Positions 14,747 through 21,792 of a stretch of DNA of 43,049 bases are shown piece after piece. Position numbers and translations under genes: made by a program. The DNA comes from an uncultured Clostridia bacterium. Its GTDB lineage: Bacteria > Bacillota > Clostridia > Christensenellales > Borkfalkiaceae. The stretch spans positions 1 to 43,049 of the forward strand of contig CANREC010000006.1 in assembly GCA_947629535.1 (NCBI GenBank), read 5' to 3'. The stretch's first letter is position 1, and every line of letters starts with the position of its first letter. The notes beneath the pieces are model-generated. The model made no database searches. It saw nothing but the letters and a program-made list of their open reading frames with translations, and was not told the origin of the DNA.

Positions 14747-14775
14747 AGTATACCCGCATTTTTTCATTCTGTCAA
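14747..14775 (-). promoter_or_regulatory. Promoter of the YiiX-like gene
   Basis: On the minus strand TTGACA (14770-14775), a 17-base spacer and TATACT (14747-14752) precede the start codon at 14725 with room for the AAGGAGG ribosome site. Confidence 0.8.
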
Positions 14776-14868
14776 CCGTTCGAGGGACCCGATCGGCCGC
14801 CCGTTTCATAAGATGATACCGACGGGGAGACCCGATCATTCCAATGAGGATCAAAAAGGGGACAAATC

Positions 14869-15168
14869 ATGTGTAATTCCTGTAACAACAACCTTGCAAG
14901 CATCTTGAACAACCTGTTTGGAAACGGCTGCGGCTGTAACAACAACGGCAACGGAAACGGCTGCGGCTGTAACGGCGGTTGGAACAACTTTTCCAACGGT
15001 TTCGTGAGCGGCGTCAATGCCGTGAACGCCGCCAACGGCCGCGGCTGCGGATGCAATAACAACGGCTGCGGCTGCAACAACGGTTTCGACCAGTACTACG
15101 CACAGCAGTACGCGCTCGGCCCCTATGCGCAGAACAACGGCTGCGGTTGCTGCAACTCGACATTCTGA
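14869..15168 (+). CDS. Cys/Gly/Asn-rich small protein
   Basis: The 99-residue product has very biased composition: 16 cysteines, mostly in repeated GCGC or NGCGCN units, and long Asn/Gly runs. A middle segment (WNNFSNGFVSGVNAVNAANG) and a tail with DQYYAQQYALGPYAQ separate the Cys blocks. It has no signal peptide or enzyme motif. The ATG at 14869 has AAAAGGGG upstream, and a strong terminator follows the gene, so it is a real transcription unit. Comparable Cys/Gly/Asn-rich proteins occur in spore coats and in metal-binding or cross-linked surface layers of Firmicutes. That assignment is inference. No peptide-modifying enzyme is adjacent, which argues against a RiPP precursor. Confidence 0.8.
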   Translation: MCNSCNNNLASILNNLFGNGCGCNNNGNGNGCGCNGGWNNFSNGFVSGVNAVNAANGRGCGCNNNGCGCNNGFDQYYAQQYALGPYAQNNGCGCCNSTF

Positions 15169-15184
15169 TACAAAAGACGACCTC

Positions 15185-15213
15185 GGCGCCGCGTTCCGCG
15201 GCGCCTCTTTTTT
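15185..15213 (+). terminator. Terminator of the Cys-rich protein gene
   Basis: GGCGCCGC (15185-15192) pairs with GCGGCGCC (15198-15205) around GTTCC, followed by TCTTTTTTT. Confidence 0.9.
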
Positions 15214-15218
15214 GCCAT

Positions 15219-15470
15219 CGCCCTTGGGATCCTTCGGGCTACGCCCTCAGAATGAACCCTTATCTCGCCCTCCCCCCGTTGAAGGGGGAGGGGTAGGGTA
15301 GGGGGTTGGGCAACGGATCCGAACATGCCCACCTCAGTCACCTACGGTGACAGCTCCTCCTCGGGAGGAGCCTTATCTGCTCCGTAGGTCTATGTCATTT
15401 CGAGCGTAGTCGAGAGATCTCTATTGCGGTGTAGATCCCTCGACAAGCTCGGGATGACAGTGGGGTCTTA
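15219..15470. repeat. Cluster of dispersed intergenic repeats
   Basis: This non-coding stretch between the Cys-rich gene and the YitT gene is made of repeat modules that recur elsewhere in the window. It holds GGGATCCTTCGGGCTACGCCC-TCAGAATGA, the arm pair CCCCCGTTGAAGGGGGAGGGG, a CACCTACGGTGACAG/CTCCGTAGG module, and CCCTCGACAAGCTCGGGATGACA. No gene is seen in it. Confidence 0.7.
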
Positions 15471-15525
15471 GACTGAGCAGTTGCCCCGATCCCCGCATTT
15501 ATTTTCCCTGATTTTTGATTTTCGC

Positions 15526-15554
15526 TTGCAAAAGCGGGAATCGGGTGTTATAAT
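15526..15554 (+). promoter_or_regulatory. Promoter of the YitT gene, leaderless type
   Basis: TTGCAA (15526-15531), a 17-base spacer and TATAAT (15549-15554) form a promoter. Its transcription start would fall at about 15561, only about four bases before the start codon at 15565. Confidence 0.75.
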
Positions 15555-15564
15555 ATCGTGGTCT

Positions 15565-16608
15565 ATGGCAGAAGAAAACGTCAAGAAAAAATTCACTTTC
15601 ACAAAACCGACCAAGCGGCAGGTCGAGAAGTTCCTTCTGAATCTTCTCTTCATCGTCCTCGGGAATGCGATCACGGCGGCGGGCGCTGCGTTCTTCATCG
15701 TCCCCAACGGCTTTGCCATGGGCGGCACGACGGGCCTCGGCATCTTCGTGAAGAACATGCTCAAAAACTTTACCTCGGTGGGGGAGCAATGGACGGAATG
15801 GGCGGTCCAGATCACCGTCTACACTGCCAATATCGCGCTCTTCCTTCTCGGGACCGTTCTGCTCGGCAAGAAATTTGCGGTCGCGACGGGTGCGGGGACC
15901 TTCCTCTATCCCACATTCCTTACAATATATCAACCCCTGCAGACGGCCTATAAGGAGACGTACGGCTACAACATGGGGGCGGGGGGAGACCTCGGCAGCC
16001 CGCTTCTTGCGATGCTCTGCGGCGCGCTCCTCTTCGGGCTCGGCGTCGGCCTCGTCCTTCGCGTGGGGGCGAGCACGGGCGGCACGGACATTCCGCCCCT
16101 CATTCTGAAGAAGTTCTTCAACACGCCCGTCTCCGTCTCGATGTGGTGCATCGACTTCAGCATCGTCGCGCTCAACCTCATCGCCGCGCCCCTCGAATCC
16201 GTCCTGTACGGCGCCATCATCACGCTCGTCTCCTCGGTCGTCGTCGGCAAGATCTCGCCCATCGGCATGAAACGCATTCAAGTCAAGATCATCTCCATGC
16301 ACTATAAAGAGATCAGGGACATGATCATTCTGAAGGTCAGCCGCGGCGTCACCGTGCTCTACGGCCAGACGGGTTATCTGAAACAGCCCTGCCACATGAT
16401 CCTCACCGTCATCTCATCCCGACAGCTCGTCAGACTGAAGTCGGAAGTCCAGAAGATCGACCCCAATGCCTTTATGACGATCAGTACCGTCTCCGAAGTG
16501 CGGGGGAAGGGATTCCACACCGAAGGCGTCGAATTTTTGATGCCGCAGGAGAAGGAAGTCCCGCCGCAGATGGTCAGCGACGAAACGGACGACGGACAAA
16601 GCGAATAA
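15565..16608 (+). CDS. YitT family membrane protein (DUF161 + DUF2179)
   Basis: The 347-residue protein has an N-terminal membrane domain of about six hydrophobic helices (for example LLFIVLGNAITAAGAAFFIVP and LGTVLLGKKFAVATGAGTFL). Its loop GFAMGGTTGLG is repeated later as RVGASTGGTDI. A soluble C-terminal DUF2179 domain follows (IISMHYKEIRDMI, GVTVLYGQTGY, DPNAFMTISTVSEVRGKGF). This is the standard YitT family layout, whose transported substrate is not established. The start is ATG 15565 (MAEENVKKK). Earlier in-frame codons overlap the promoter. There is no convincing ribosome site, and the promoter places the mRNA 5' end at the start codon, so translation is probably leaderless. Confidence 0.9.
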   Translation: MAEENVKKKFTFTKPTKRQVEKFLLNLLFIVLGNAITAAGAAFFIVPNGFAMGGTTGLGIFVKNMLKNFTSVGEQWTEWAVQITVYTANIALFLLGTVLLGKKFAVATGAGTFLYPTFLTIYQPLQTAYKETYGYNMGAGGDLGSPLLAMLCGALLFGLGVGLVLRVGASTGGTDIPPLILKKFFNTPVSVSMWCIDFSIVALNLIAAPLESVLYGAIITLVSSVVVGKISPIGMKRIQVKIISMHYKEIRDMIILKVSRGVTVLYGQTGYLKQPCHMILTVISSRQLVRLKSEVQKIDPNAFMTISTVSEVRGKGFHTEGVEFLMPQEKEVPPQMVSDETDDGQSE

Positions 16609-16615
16609 CTCTCAG

Positions 16616-16636
16616 CCGCCCCCGGGCGGTTTTTTT
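16616..16636 (+). terminator. Terminator of the YitT gene
   Basis: CCGCCC (16616-16621) and GGGCGG (16624-16629) form a short GC stem followed by seven Ts, seven bases after the stop codon. Confidence 0.8.
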
Positions 16637-16676
16637 GTGCATAGAAAGGCGGGGGAGCAGACCGCCCACCTTTCCG

Positions 16677-16850
16677 TCACCAATGCTCATCCTGAGGGCG
16701 TAGCCCGTGCCCCGTGTCCCACACCCGTGCCCCGCGTCCCGCCCCCGCGTCCCGCGTCCCACGTCCCGCACCCCGTGCCCCGTGCCCCGCGCCCCGCGTC
16801 ATCCTGAGCCGCCGCCGAAGGCGGCGTGTCGAAGGATCCCCTCAAACGAA
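16677..16850. repeat. Dispersed repeat halves flanking a C-rich degenerate tandem tract
   Basis: GCTCATCCTGAGGGCGTAGCCCG (16684-16706) and CATCCTGAGCCGCCGCCGAAGGCGGCG...GAAGGATC (16801-16838) are members of the window's repeat family. Between them, at about 16703-16800, lies a tract built of CCCGTGCC, CCCGCGTC and CCCACGTC variants, roughly 7 bases per unit, almost free of A. No gene or promoter is visible in this stretch. Confidence 0.75.
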
Positions 16851-16886
16851 GTCCGCCATAATTGACCAATTCTGCATTTTTGCATC

Positions 16887-16914
16887 TTGACTTTTTCTCA
16901 AAGTCTTGTATAAT
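16887..16914 (+). promoter_or_regulatory. Promoter of the LytTR two-component operon
   Basis: TTGACT (16887-16892), a 16-base spacer and TATAAT (16909-16914). An inverted repeat GACTTT-N5-AAAGTC (16889-16905) overlaps the -35 and spacer and could be an operator. Confidence 0.75.
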
Positions 16915-16934
16915 AAAAGTATAGGGGGAATAAA

Positions 16935-17642
16935 ATGATCCGTATCGCACTCGTGGACGACAACAAAAAGGATCTTGCCGTGATGCAAAAGTACTTGCAG
17001 ACCGCGCAGGAGAGCGGCGGCTATGAAGAATTTACGTTCGATTCCTTCACGAACAGCATGGAGTTCATCGAGGCCTATCACGGAAAGTATGACATCATCT
17101 TTCTGGATATCGAGATGCCCCTTCTTGACGGAATGGAAGTCGCAAAGCGTCTCCGCCGCATGGGGAGCGACAGCTGTATCGTTTTCATCACCAACATGCC
17201 GCAATACGCCGTGCAGGGGTATGAGGTCGAGGCGCTCGCCTACCTCATCAAACCCGTGCGCTTTTTTCATTTCTCCCAGCTGCTGAAACGGGCCATCGAC
17301 CGCATGAAAAAACGCAGGACAGAGGAGCGAAGCATCGTGATCAATACCCGCCAAGAGGTCAAGGTCGTGCCCTCTTCCACCATCCGTTACATAGAAGTGG
17401 AGAGCCACAACCTCGTCTTTCACACGACGGAAGGGGAGTTCCGCACCCGCGCCTCGCTCAAGGCCATCGAGGAACAGCTCGGGGGCATGAGTTTCTGCCG
17501 CTGTAACAGCTGCTATCTCGTCAATCTGCGCTATGTCGACTCCGTCGTCGGGACTACTGTTCGCGTGGGCGGGGACGAACTTCTCATGAGCCGCCACAAG
17601 AAGAAAGAGTTCGTGGAACAGTACATGAAATACACGAGGTAG
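16935..17642 (+). CDS. LytTR-family response regulator (AgrA/VirR-like)
   Basis: The 235-residue protein has a receiver domain with acidic pocket residues in ALVDDN, the phospho-acceptor Asp58 in IIFLDIEMP, a Thr/Ser position in IVFITNM, and the conserved Lys in YLIKP near residue 107. From about residue 135 a LytTR DNA-binding domain follows (SSTIRYIEVESHNLVFHT, FCRCNSCYLVNLRYV). LytTR regulators bind pairs of 9-bp direct repeats about 12 bp apart. It lies four bases before the sensor kinase gene, so the pair is co-transcribed. A matching direct repeat occurs after the operon, at 19030-19059. No autoinducer peptide gene or AgrB-type processing protease is seen nearby, so the signal is unknown. 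Confidence 0.93.
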   Translation: MIRIALVDDNKKDLAVMQKYLQTAQESGGYEEFTFDSFTNSMEFIEAYHGKYDIIFLDIEMPLLDGMEVAKRLRRMGSDSCIVFITNMPQYAVQGYEVEALAYLIKPVRFFHFSQLLKRAIDRMKKRRTEERSIVINTRQEVKVVPSSTIRYIEVESHNLVFHTTEGEFRTRASLKAIEEQLGGMSFCRCNSCYLVNLRYVDSVVGTTVRVGGDELLMSRHKKKEFVEQYMKYTR

Positions 17643-17646
17643 GGGT

Positions 17647-18963
17647 ATGTGGGAAAGGATCGTAAACTTCTTTACGGCGGACGGCTTTGCCTATGAGCTG
17701 CTGTTGTCCTTCCTGCCGCTCGTGCCACTGCTTCGGCCGAGGAAGTGGGCGGCGCTCCGCATCGCGGGGAGCGTCGTCTCTCTCATTCTGCTCGCCTGCG
17801 CGACCTATCCATACTGCGTCGGGAACAATGCCGAAACGTTCACGGCGAGCCTTTGGTACGTCGCTCTCGCCGTGCTCACCCTCGACGCCGTCTGGTTTTG
17901 CTTTCAGGGCGACCTCTGGAACGCGCTCTTCCTCTCGATGAGCGCCTACGTCATCCAACACATGCACTACCAGTTTTCCAACTTGTGGGGATATGTGCTC
18001 GGCAGATGCAACGTGCCCGAGGGCAACTGGCTCCACATCTTCACCTACTTTCTGAGCATGCTCGCCGTGTTCACCTTCTGCTATTTCTTCTTCACGCGGC
18101 GTCTCGAAAAGGAAAAGAACTTCCGCGCCAACAACATCAAGCTCCTTCTCAGCACGACGCTCATCGTGCTCGTGCTCATTGTTCTGAACCTGTTCACCGA
18201 CCGTGAGATCGAGAGGGAGAACATGGGCTCTTCCTATCTGCACCTCTGTCACATCTTCTTCGGCCTCGTCTGCGGATTCGTCCTGCTCGATTCCCTCTAT
18301 ACTAACGTCTATAACAGAAAACTCGAGGAAGATATCCGCATCATTCAGCTCCTTTGGCAGAATGACAGGCGGCAATATGAGATGTTCCGCCAGAATCTCG
18401 AGACGATGAACATCAAATACCATGACCTCAAGCATCAGCTCGGACTCATGAGCGACGCCCGCCGCAATCCCGCGGGGCAGAAGTGGATGAACGAGGCACT
18501 CGATTCCCTCAACGTCGTGAGCATGATGCAAAAGACGGGCAACGAGACGCTCGACGTCGTCCTCGTGCAGAAACACTTGCGCTGCGACGCGGCGGGGATC
18601 CAGTTCGTCACCGTCGTGGACGGCAGCCTTCTGAACAAGATGGACGACGTGGATATCTATTCCCTGTTCGGCAACGCGCTCGACAACGCCATCGAATGTC
18701 TCGAATCGACCGAGGACAGCGAAAAGAGGACGGTCACGCTCACCGTGCGCAAGGTGGGGGACATGGCCAAGATACAGGTGGAAAATTACACCCCCGCCGC
18801 CGTCAGGATCGTGAACGGTTTCCCGCAGACGACCAAGCAGGACAAACTCTCCCACGGCTATGGCGTCAAGAGCATCGCCTACATCGTCCAAAAGTACGGC
18901 GGCATCATGAATTTTGAGGCGAACGATCACAATTTCATTCTCGACATCATGATCCCGCTGTGA
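17647..18963 (+). CDS. GHKL-type sensor histidine kinase (AgrC-like)
   Basis: The 438-residue protein has about six N-terminal transmembrane helices over the first 215 residues. A coiled linker follows, with the phospho-acceptor His in NIKYHDLKHQLG near residue 261. The GHKL ATPase domain has the N box NALDNAIECLE and the glycine motif SHGYGVKSI. This is the AgrC/ComD class that pairs with LytTR regulators. The start codon at 17647 follows GGTAGGGGT, four bases after the regulator's stop. Signal binding in such kinases uses the membrane domain. The ligand cannot be told from sequence. Confidence 0.92.
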   Translation: MWERIVNFFTADGFAYELLLSFLPLVPLLRPRKWAALRIAGSVVSLILLACATYPYCVGNNAETFTASLWYVALAVLTLDAVWFCFQGDLWNALFLSMSAYVIQHMHYQFSNLWGYVLGRCNVPEGNWLHIFTYFLSMLAVFTFCYFFFTRRLEKEKNFRANNIKLLLSTTLIVLVLIVLNLFTDREIERENMGSSYLHLCHIFFGLVCGFVLLDSLYTNVYNRKLEEDIRIIQLLWQNDRRQYEMFRQNLETMNIKYHDLKHQLGLMSDARRNPAGQKWMNEALDSLNVVSMMQKTGNETLDVVLVQKHLRCDAAGIQFVTVVDGSLLNKMDDVDIYSLFGNALDNAIECLESTEDSEKRTVTLTVRKVGDMAKIQVENYTPAAVRIVNGFPQTTKQDKLSHGYGVKSIAYIVQKYGGIMNFEANDHNFILDIMIPL

Positions 18964-19029
18964 TTTTCTCACAGAAAAGTGTGAAAAAGTATGAAAATTT
19001 TTAACATTTAAGAAAAAAAGAAAAATTTT

Positions 19030-19098
19030 TGCAAATTGTGTAACAAAAAGTGCAAATTGCGCCAAAAATGTTCCGCGGACGATTTTTTCATGTATAAT
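19030..19098 (+). promoter_or_regulatory. Putative LytTR operator and dependent promoter
   Basis: Two identical 9-bp direct repeats TGCAAATTG (19030-19038 and 19051-19059) are separated by exactly 12 bp, the spacing of known LytTR sites. Eleven bases downstream is a promoter with a poor -35 (TTCCGC, 19071-19076), a 16-base spacer and a perfect TATAAT (19093-19098). A weak -35 right after direct repeats is typical of activator-dependent promoters. The binding protein is inferred from the adjacent LytTR regulator. Confidence 0.6.
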
Positions 19099-19104
19099 GG
19101 TCGG

Positions 19105-19193
19105 CAGAAGACGGGAAACGGACCATCCCTCTTCTTCATCCCCCCTTATGACGAACGCTCGCGGCACAGTTTCGCGGGTGTTCTGTTTTTTAT
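19105..19193 (+). ncRNA. Candidate small RNA or attenuated leader
   Basis: A transcript from the TATAAT at 19093 would run to a hairpin terminator. Its arms are GAACGCTCGCG (19153-19163) and CGCGGGTGTTC (19173-19183), followed by TGTTTTTTATTT. Inside, AGAAGACGGGA (19107-19117) can pair with TCCCTCTTCT (19126-19135). The only reading frame, beginning at 19097, has no ribosome site. It could be a free small RNA of about 90 bases or a terminated leader of the GH3 gene downstream. Prediction only. Confidence 0.5.
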
Positions 19194-19338
19194 TTGAAAA
19201 TTTTTTGATAATTTTGAGTAAAAAATTTCCTCGGAAAGTCTGTCAATTATGCTGTTTCGATGACACTTTACGCCACAAAAACGCAAAAAATTAACATTAT
19301 CTGTTAAAATATAAAAAAATTACGATGAGGAGGATCTC
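19194..19338 (+). promoter_or_regulatory. AT-rich region upstream of GH3 gene with TTAACA palindrome
   Basis: This AT-rich stretch has no gene. A perfect palindrome TTAACA-TTATC-TGTTAA (19291-19307) overlaps a possible -10 (TAAAAT/TATAAA around 19305-19316) about 30 bases before the start codon. GAGGAGG sits just before ATG 19339. The palindrome is a plausible sugar-responsive operator, with no regulator identified. Confidence 0.45.
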
Positions 19339-21792
19339 ATGGAGAAAAAAGAAATCGTCAAAAAGATGACGCTCCGCGAAAAGGCTGATTTTTTGACGGG
19401 CAAGGCATTTTTCAAGACCGTCGATTATCCGCAGTACGGCATCCGCGGAATGTATCTTTCGGACGGGCCTCACGGCTTAAGGAAACAGGCCGACACAGCA
19501 GACCATTTGGGTCTGCATAAGAGCATTCCCGCGACCTGTTTTCCTACGGCGTCCATCATGGCGTGCAGCTGGGACGAGGGCTTGGGGGAACGCGTCGGCG
19601 AGGCGCTCGGCAAAGAGGCGGCGTCCATGGACGTCGATATGGTCCTCGGCCCCGGGCTGAACATCAAGCGTAATCCCCTGTGCGGGCGCAATTTCGAGTA
19701 TTTCTCGGAAGATCCGCTCCTCGCGGGCAAGATGGCGGCTTCCTATGTCAGGGGCATCCAGTCGACCAACGTCAATGCCTGCATCAAGCACTTTGCGGCA
19801 AACAACCGTGAGTTCCGCCGCATGACGACGGATTCCGTCATCGACGAGAGGACCCTCCGCGAGATCTATCTGACAGGGTTCGAGATCGCCGTCAAAGAGG
19901 GGAAAACGAACACCGTCATGTCCTCGTACAACCGCCTCAACGGCGATTTCACCAACGAGAACAAGCATCTGATGCTCGACATCCTCCGCGGCGACTGGGG
20001 CTATCAAGGCGTCGTCGTCACCGACTGGGCGGGCTCCAACAGCCGTGTGGAAGGCCTCAAAGCGGGCAACGAGCTCGAGATGCCTGCCTGCAAGTACGGC
20101 GCGGACGACCTCGTCAAGGCCGTAGAGGCGGGCGAGATCCCCGAATCTCTCCTCGACGAGAGCGTGGAGCGCATCCTCGGCCTCACCGAGTTCAGCGACA
20201 GCAAACAGATCGTTCCCTTCGACGTCGAGGCTCATCATGCCCTTGCCCGCGAGTGTGCGGCAAAGGCCATGGTCCTGCTCGAAAACGACGGCGTCCTGCC
20301 CCTCAAGAAGGGGACCAAGGTCGCGCTTATCGGCGATTTCGCATTCGAACCCCGCTATCAGGGCGCTGGCTCTTCCATCGTCAATCCCACCAAGCTCACT
20401 ACGGCGCAAGAGGCGCTCAGGGAGACCGAACTTACGGTCGTTGCCGAGGAAAAGGGATTTGACCGTTTCGGTAAAAAGAAGAAGGGCCTCGCAAAGAAGG
20501 CGGTGAAAGCTGCCTATGCGGCCGACGTCGTCCTCTATTTTGCGGGTCTCGACGAGTTCTCCGAGGCCGAAGGGCTCGACAGGGAGCACATCCATATCTC
20601 CGAGAATCAGAAGGCCCTCTTGAAACACCTCGTCGCGACGGGCAAGAAGGTCGTCGTTGTCCTGTCCTGCGGCTCCGTCGTGGAGACGGGCTGGACGGAG
20701 GGCGCCGCGGCCGTGCTCTATGCGGGCCTCGGCGGGCAGGCGGGCGCGCTTGCCGTCGCGGACATTCTGACGGGCAAGACGAACCCTTCGGGCAAGCTCG
20801 CGGAGAGTTGGGTCGAAAATTATGACGATTGCCCGACTTCCACGCCCGACCTCTTCCCCGGGGAGAAGGACAGCACGCAGTACCGCGAAGGGCTCTTTGT
20901 CGGTTACCGCTACTTTACATCGGCGGGCGTCAAACCCAAATATCCCTTCGGCTACGGCCTCAGCTACACCAAATTCAACTATTCTGACATCGAAGCGGGC
21001 AGCGACGGCGTGACATTCACCGTCACCAATATCGGCGACGTCGCGGGCGACGAGATCGCACAGCTCTACGTCGGCCTTCCCGACAGCAAGATCATCCGTC
21101 CGAAGATGGAGCTCCGCGGTTTCAAGCGCGTCTCTCTCCTTCCCGGCGAAAGCAAGCGCGTGACCATTCCCTTCACGGAGAGGACATTTGCCTTCTTCGA
21201 CGTCGCCGCGAACGGCTGGCAGACGGAGAGAGGGGAGTATGACATCATGATCGGCGCCTCCTCCGAGGACATCCGCCTTGTCGCCTCTCTTGTAGTGGAC
21301 GGCATCGATCCCGAACCCACTCTCGCCAAATTCCCTTCCTATGCGGCCGCAAACATCAAGGCCGTGCCCGATGAGGAATACTTCGCGCTCCTCGGAAGGT
21401 CGATCGAAAAACCGACAGGCAAGAAGAAACGCCGCCTTCCCGTGCACGAGAACACGACGGTCGGCGACCTCAAGTATGCGAGAGGCTGGACGGGTCGGGT
21501 ATTCTCGTGGGCCATCCGTTTCGTCATCGCGGCGAGCAAGAAATTCGGCAACAAGGCGCTCGCAAATACGATGGTCATGGGCACTCTTCATCAGCCCATG
21601 CGCGGCATCGCCAAGTTCATGGGCCTCAACCGCCGCAAGATGGAAGGGCTCATCAAGATGTTCGACGGCCACTTCTTCAAGGGCCTCCACCAATTCCTGC
21701 ATAAGAGCAAGGAAGAGAAGGCCGAACTCAAGGCCGCAAAGAAACAGGCAAAACTTGAAAAGAAAAATAAAAAGGAGAAAAAAGCCGCATGA
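19339..21792 (+). CDS. Glycoside hydrolase family 3 (beta-glucosidase-like) with Lys-rich tail
   Basis: The 817-residue enzyme has the GH3 N-terminal barrel (MYLSDGPHGLR, GPGLNIKRNPLCGRNFEYFSEDP, ACIKHFAANNRE) and the nucleophile Asp229 in VVVTDWAGSN. The GH3 C-terminal domain (AMVLLENDGVLPL, SCGSVVETGW, SGKLAESW) and a fibronectin-like module (ELRGFKRVSLLPGES) follow. After about residue 690 an extra segment follows (TLHQPMRGIAKFMGL, MFDGHFFKGLHQFL), ending in a strongly basic Lys/Ala tail. There is no signal peptide, so it acts in the cytoplasm on imported glycosides. The stop overlaps the next start as ATGA, coupling it to a membrane protein, so the basic tail may contact membrane or partner. 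Substrate is inferred from family only. Confidence 0.93.
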   Translation: MEKKEIVKKMTLREKADFLTGKAFFKTVDYPQYGIRGMYLSDGPHGLRKQADTADHLGLHKSIPATCFPTASIMACSWDEGLGERVGEALGKEAASMDVDMVLGPGLNIKRNPLCGRNFEYFSEDPLLAGKMAASYVRGIQSTNVNACIKHFAANNREFRRMTTDSVIDERTLREIYLTGFEIAVKEGKTNTVMSSYNRLNGDFTNENKHLMLDILRGDWGYQGVVVTDWAGSNSRVEGLKAGNELEMPACKYGADDLVKAVEAGEIPESLLDESVERILGLTEFSDSKQIVPFDVEAHHALARECAAKAMVLLENDGVLPLKKGTKVALIGDFAFEPRYQGAGSSIVNPTKLTTAQEALRETELTVVAEEKGFDRFGKKKKGLAKKAVKAAYAADVVLYFAGLDEFSEAEGLDREHIHISENQKALLKHLVATGKKVVVVLSCGSVVETGWTEGAAAVLYAGLGGQAGALAVADILTGKTNPSGKLAESWVENYDDCPTSTPDLFPGEKDSTQYREGLFVGYRYFTSAGVKPKYPFGYGLSYTKFNYSDIEAGSDGVTFTVTNIGDVAGDEIAQLYVGLPDSKIIRPKMELRGFKRVSLLPGESKRVTIPFTERTFAFFDVAANGWQTERGEYDIMIGASSEDIRLVASLVVDGIDPEPTLAKFPSYAAANIKAVPDEEYFALLGRSIEKPTGKKKRRLPVHENTTVGDLKYARGWTGRVFSWAIRFVIAASKKFGNKALANTMVMGTLHQPMRGIAKFMGLNRRKMEGLIKMFDGHFFKGLHQFLHKSKEEKAELKAAKKQAKLEKKNKKEKKAA

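Noticed and set aside
14869-15168. Cys-rich protein as a RiPP precursor
   Set aside because: There is no radical SAM, cyclodehydratase or exporter next to it, and the cysteines are spread over the whole protein rather than in a core after a leader.
19097-19294. 65-codon frame downstream of the kinase gene as a possible autoinducer peptide
   Set aside because: The ATG overlaps the -10/start site, there is no ribosome site, and the sequence runs through a terminator hairpin. It lacks AgrD-like features.
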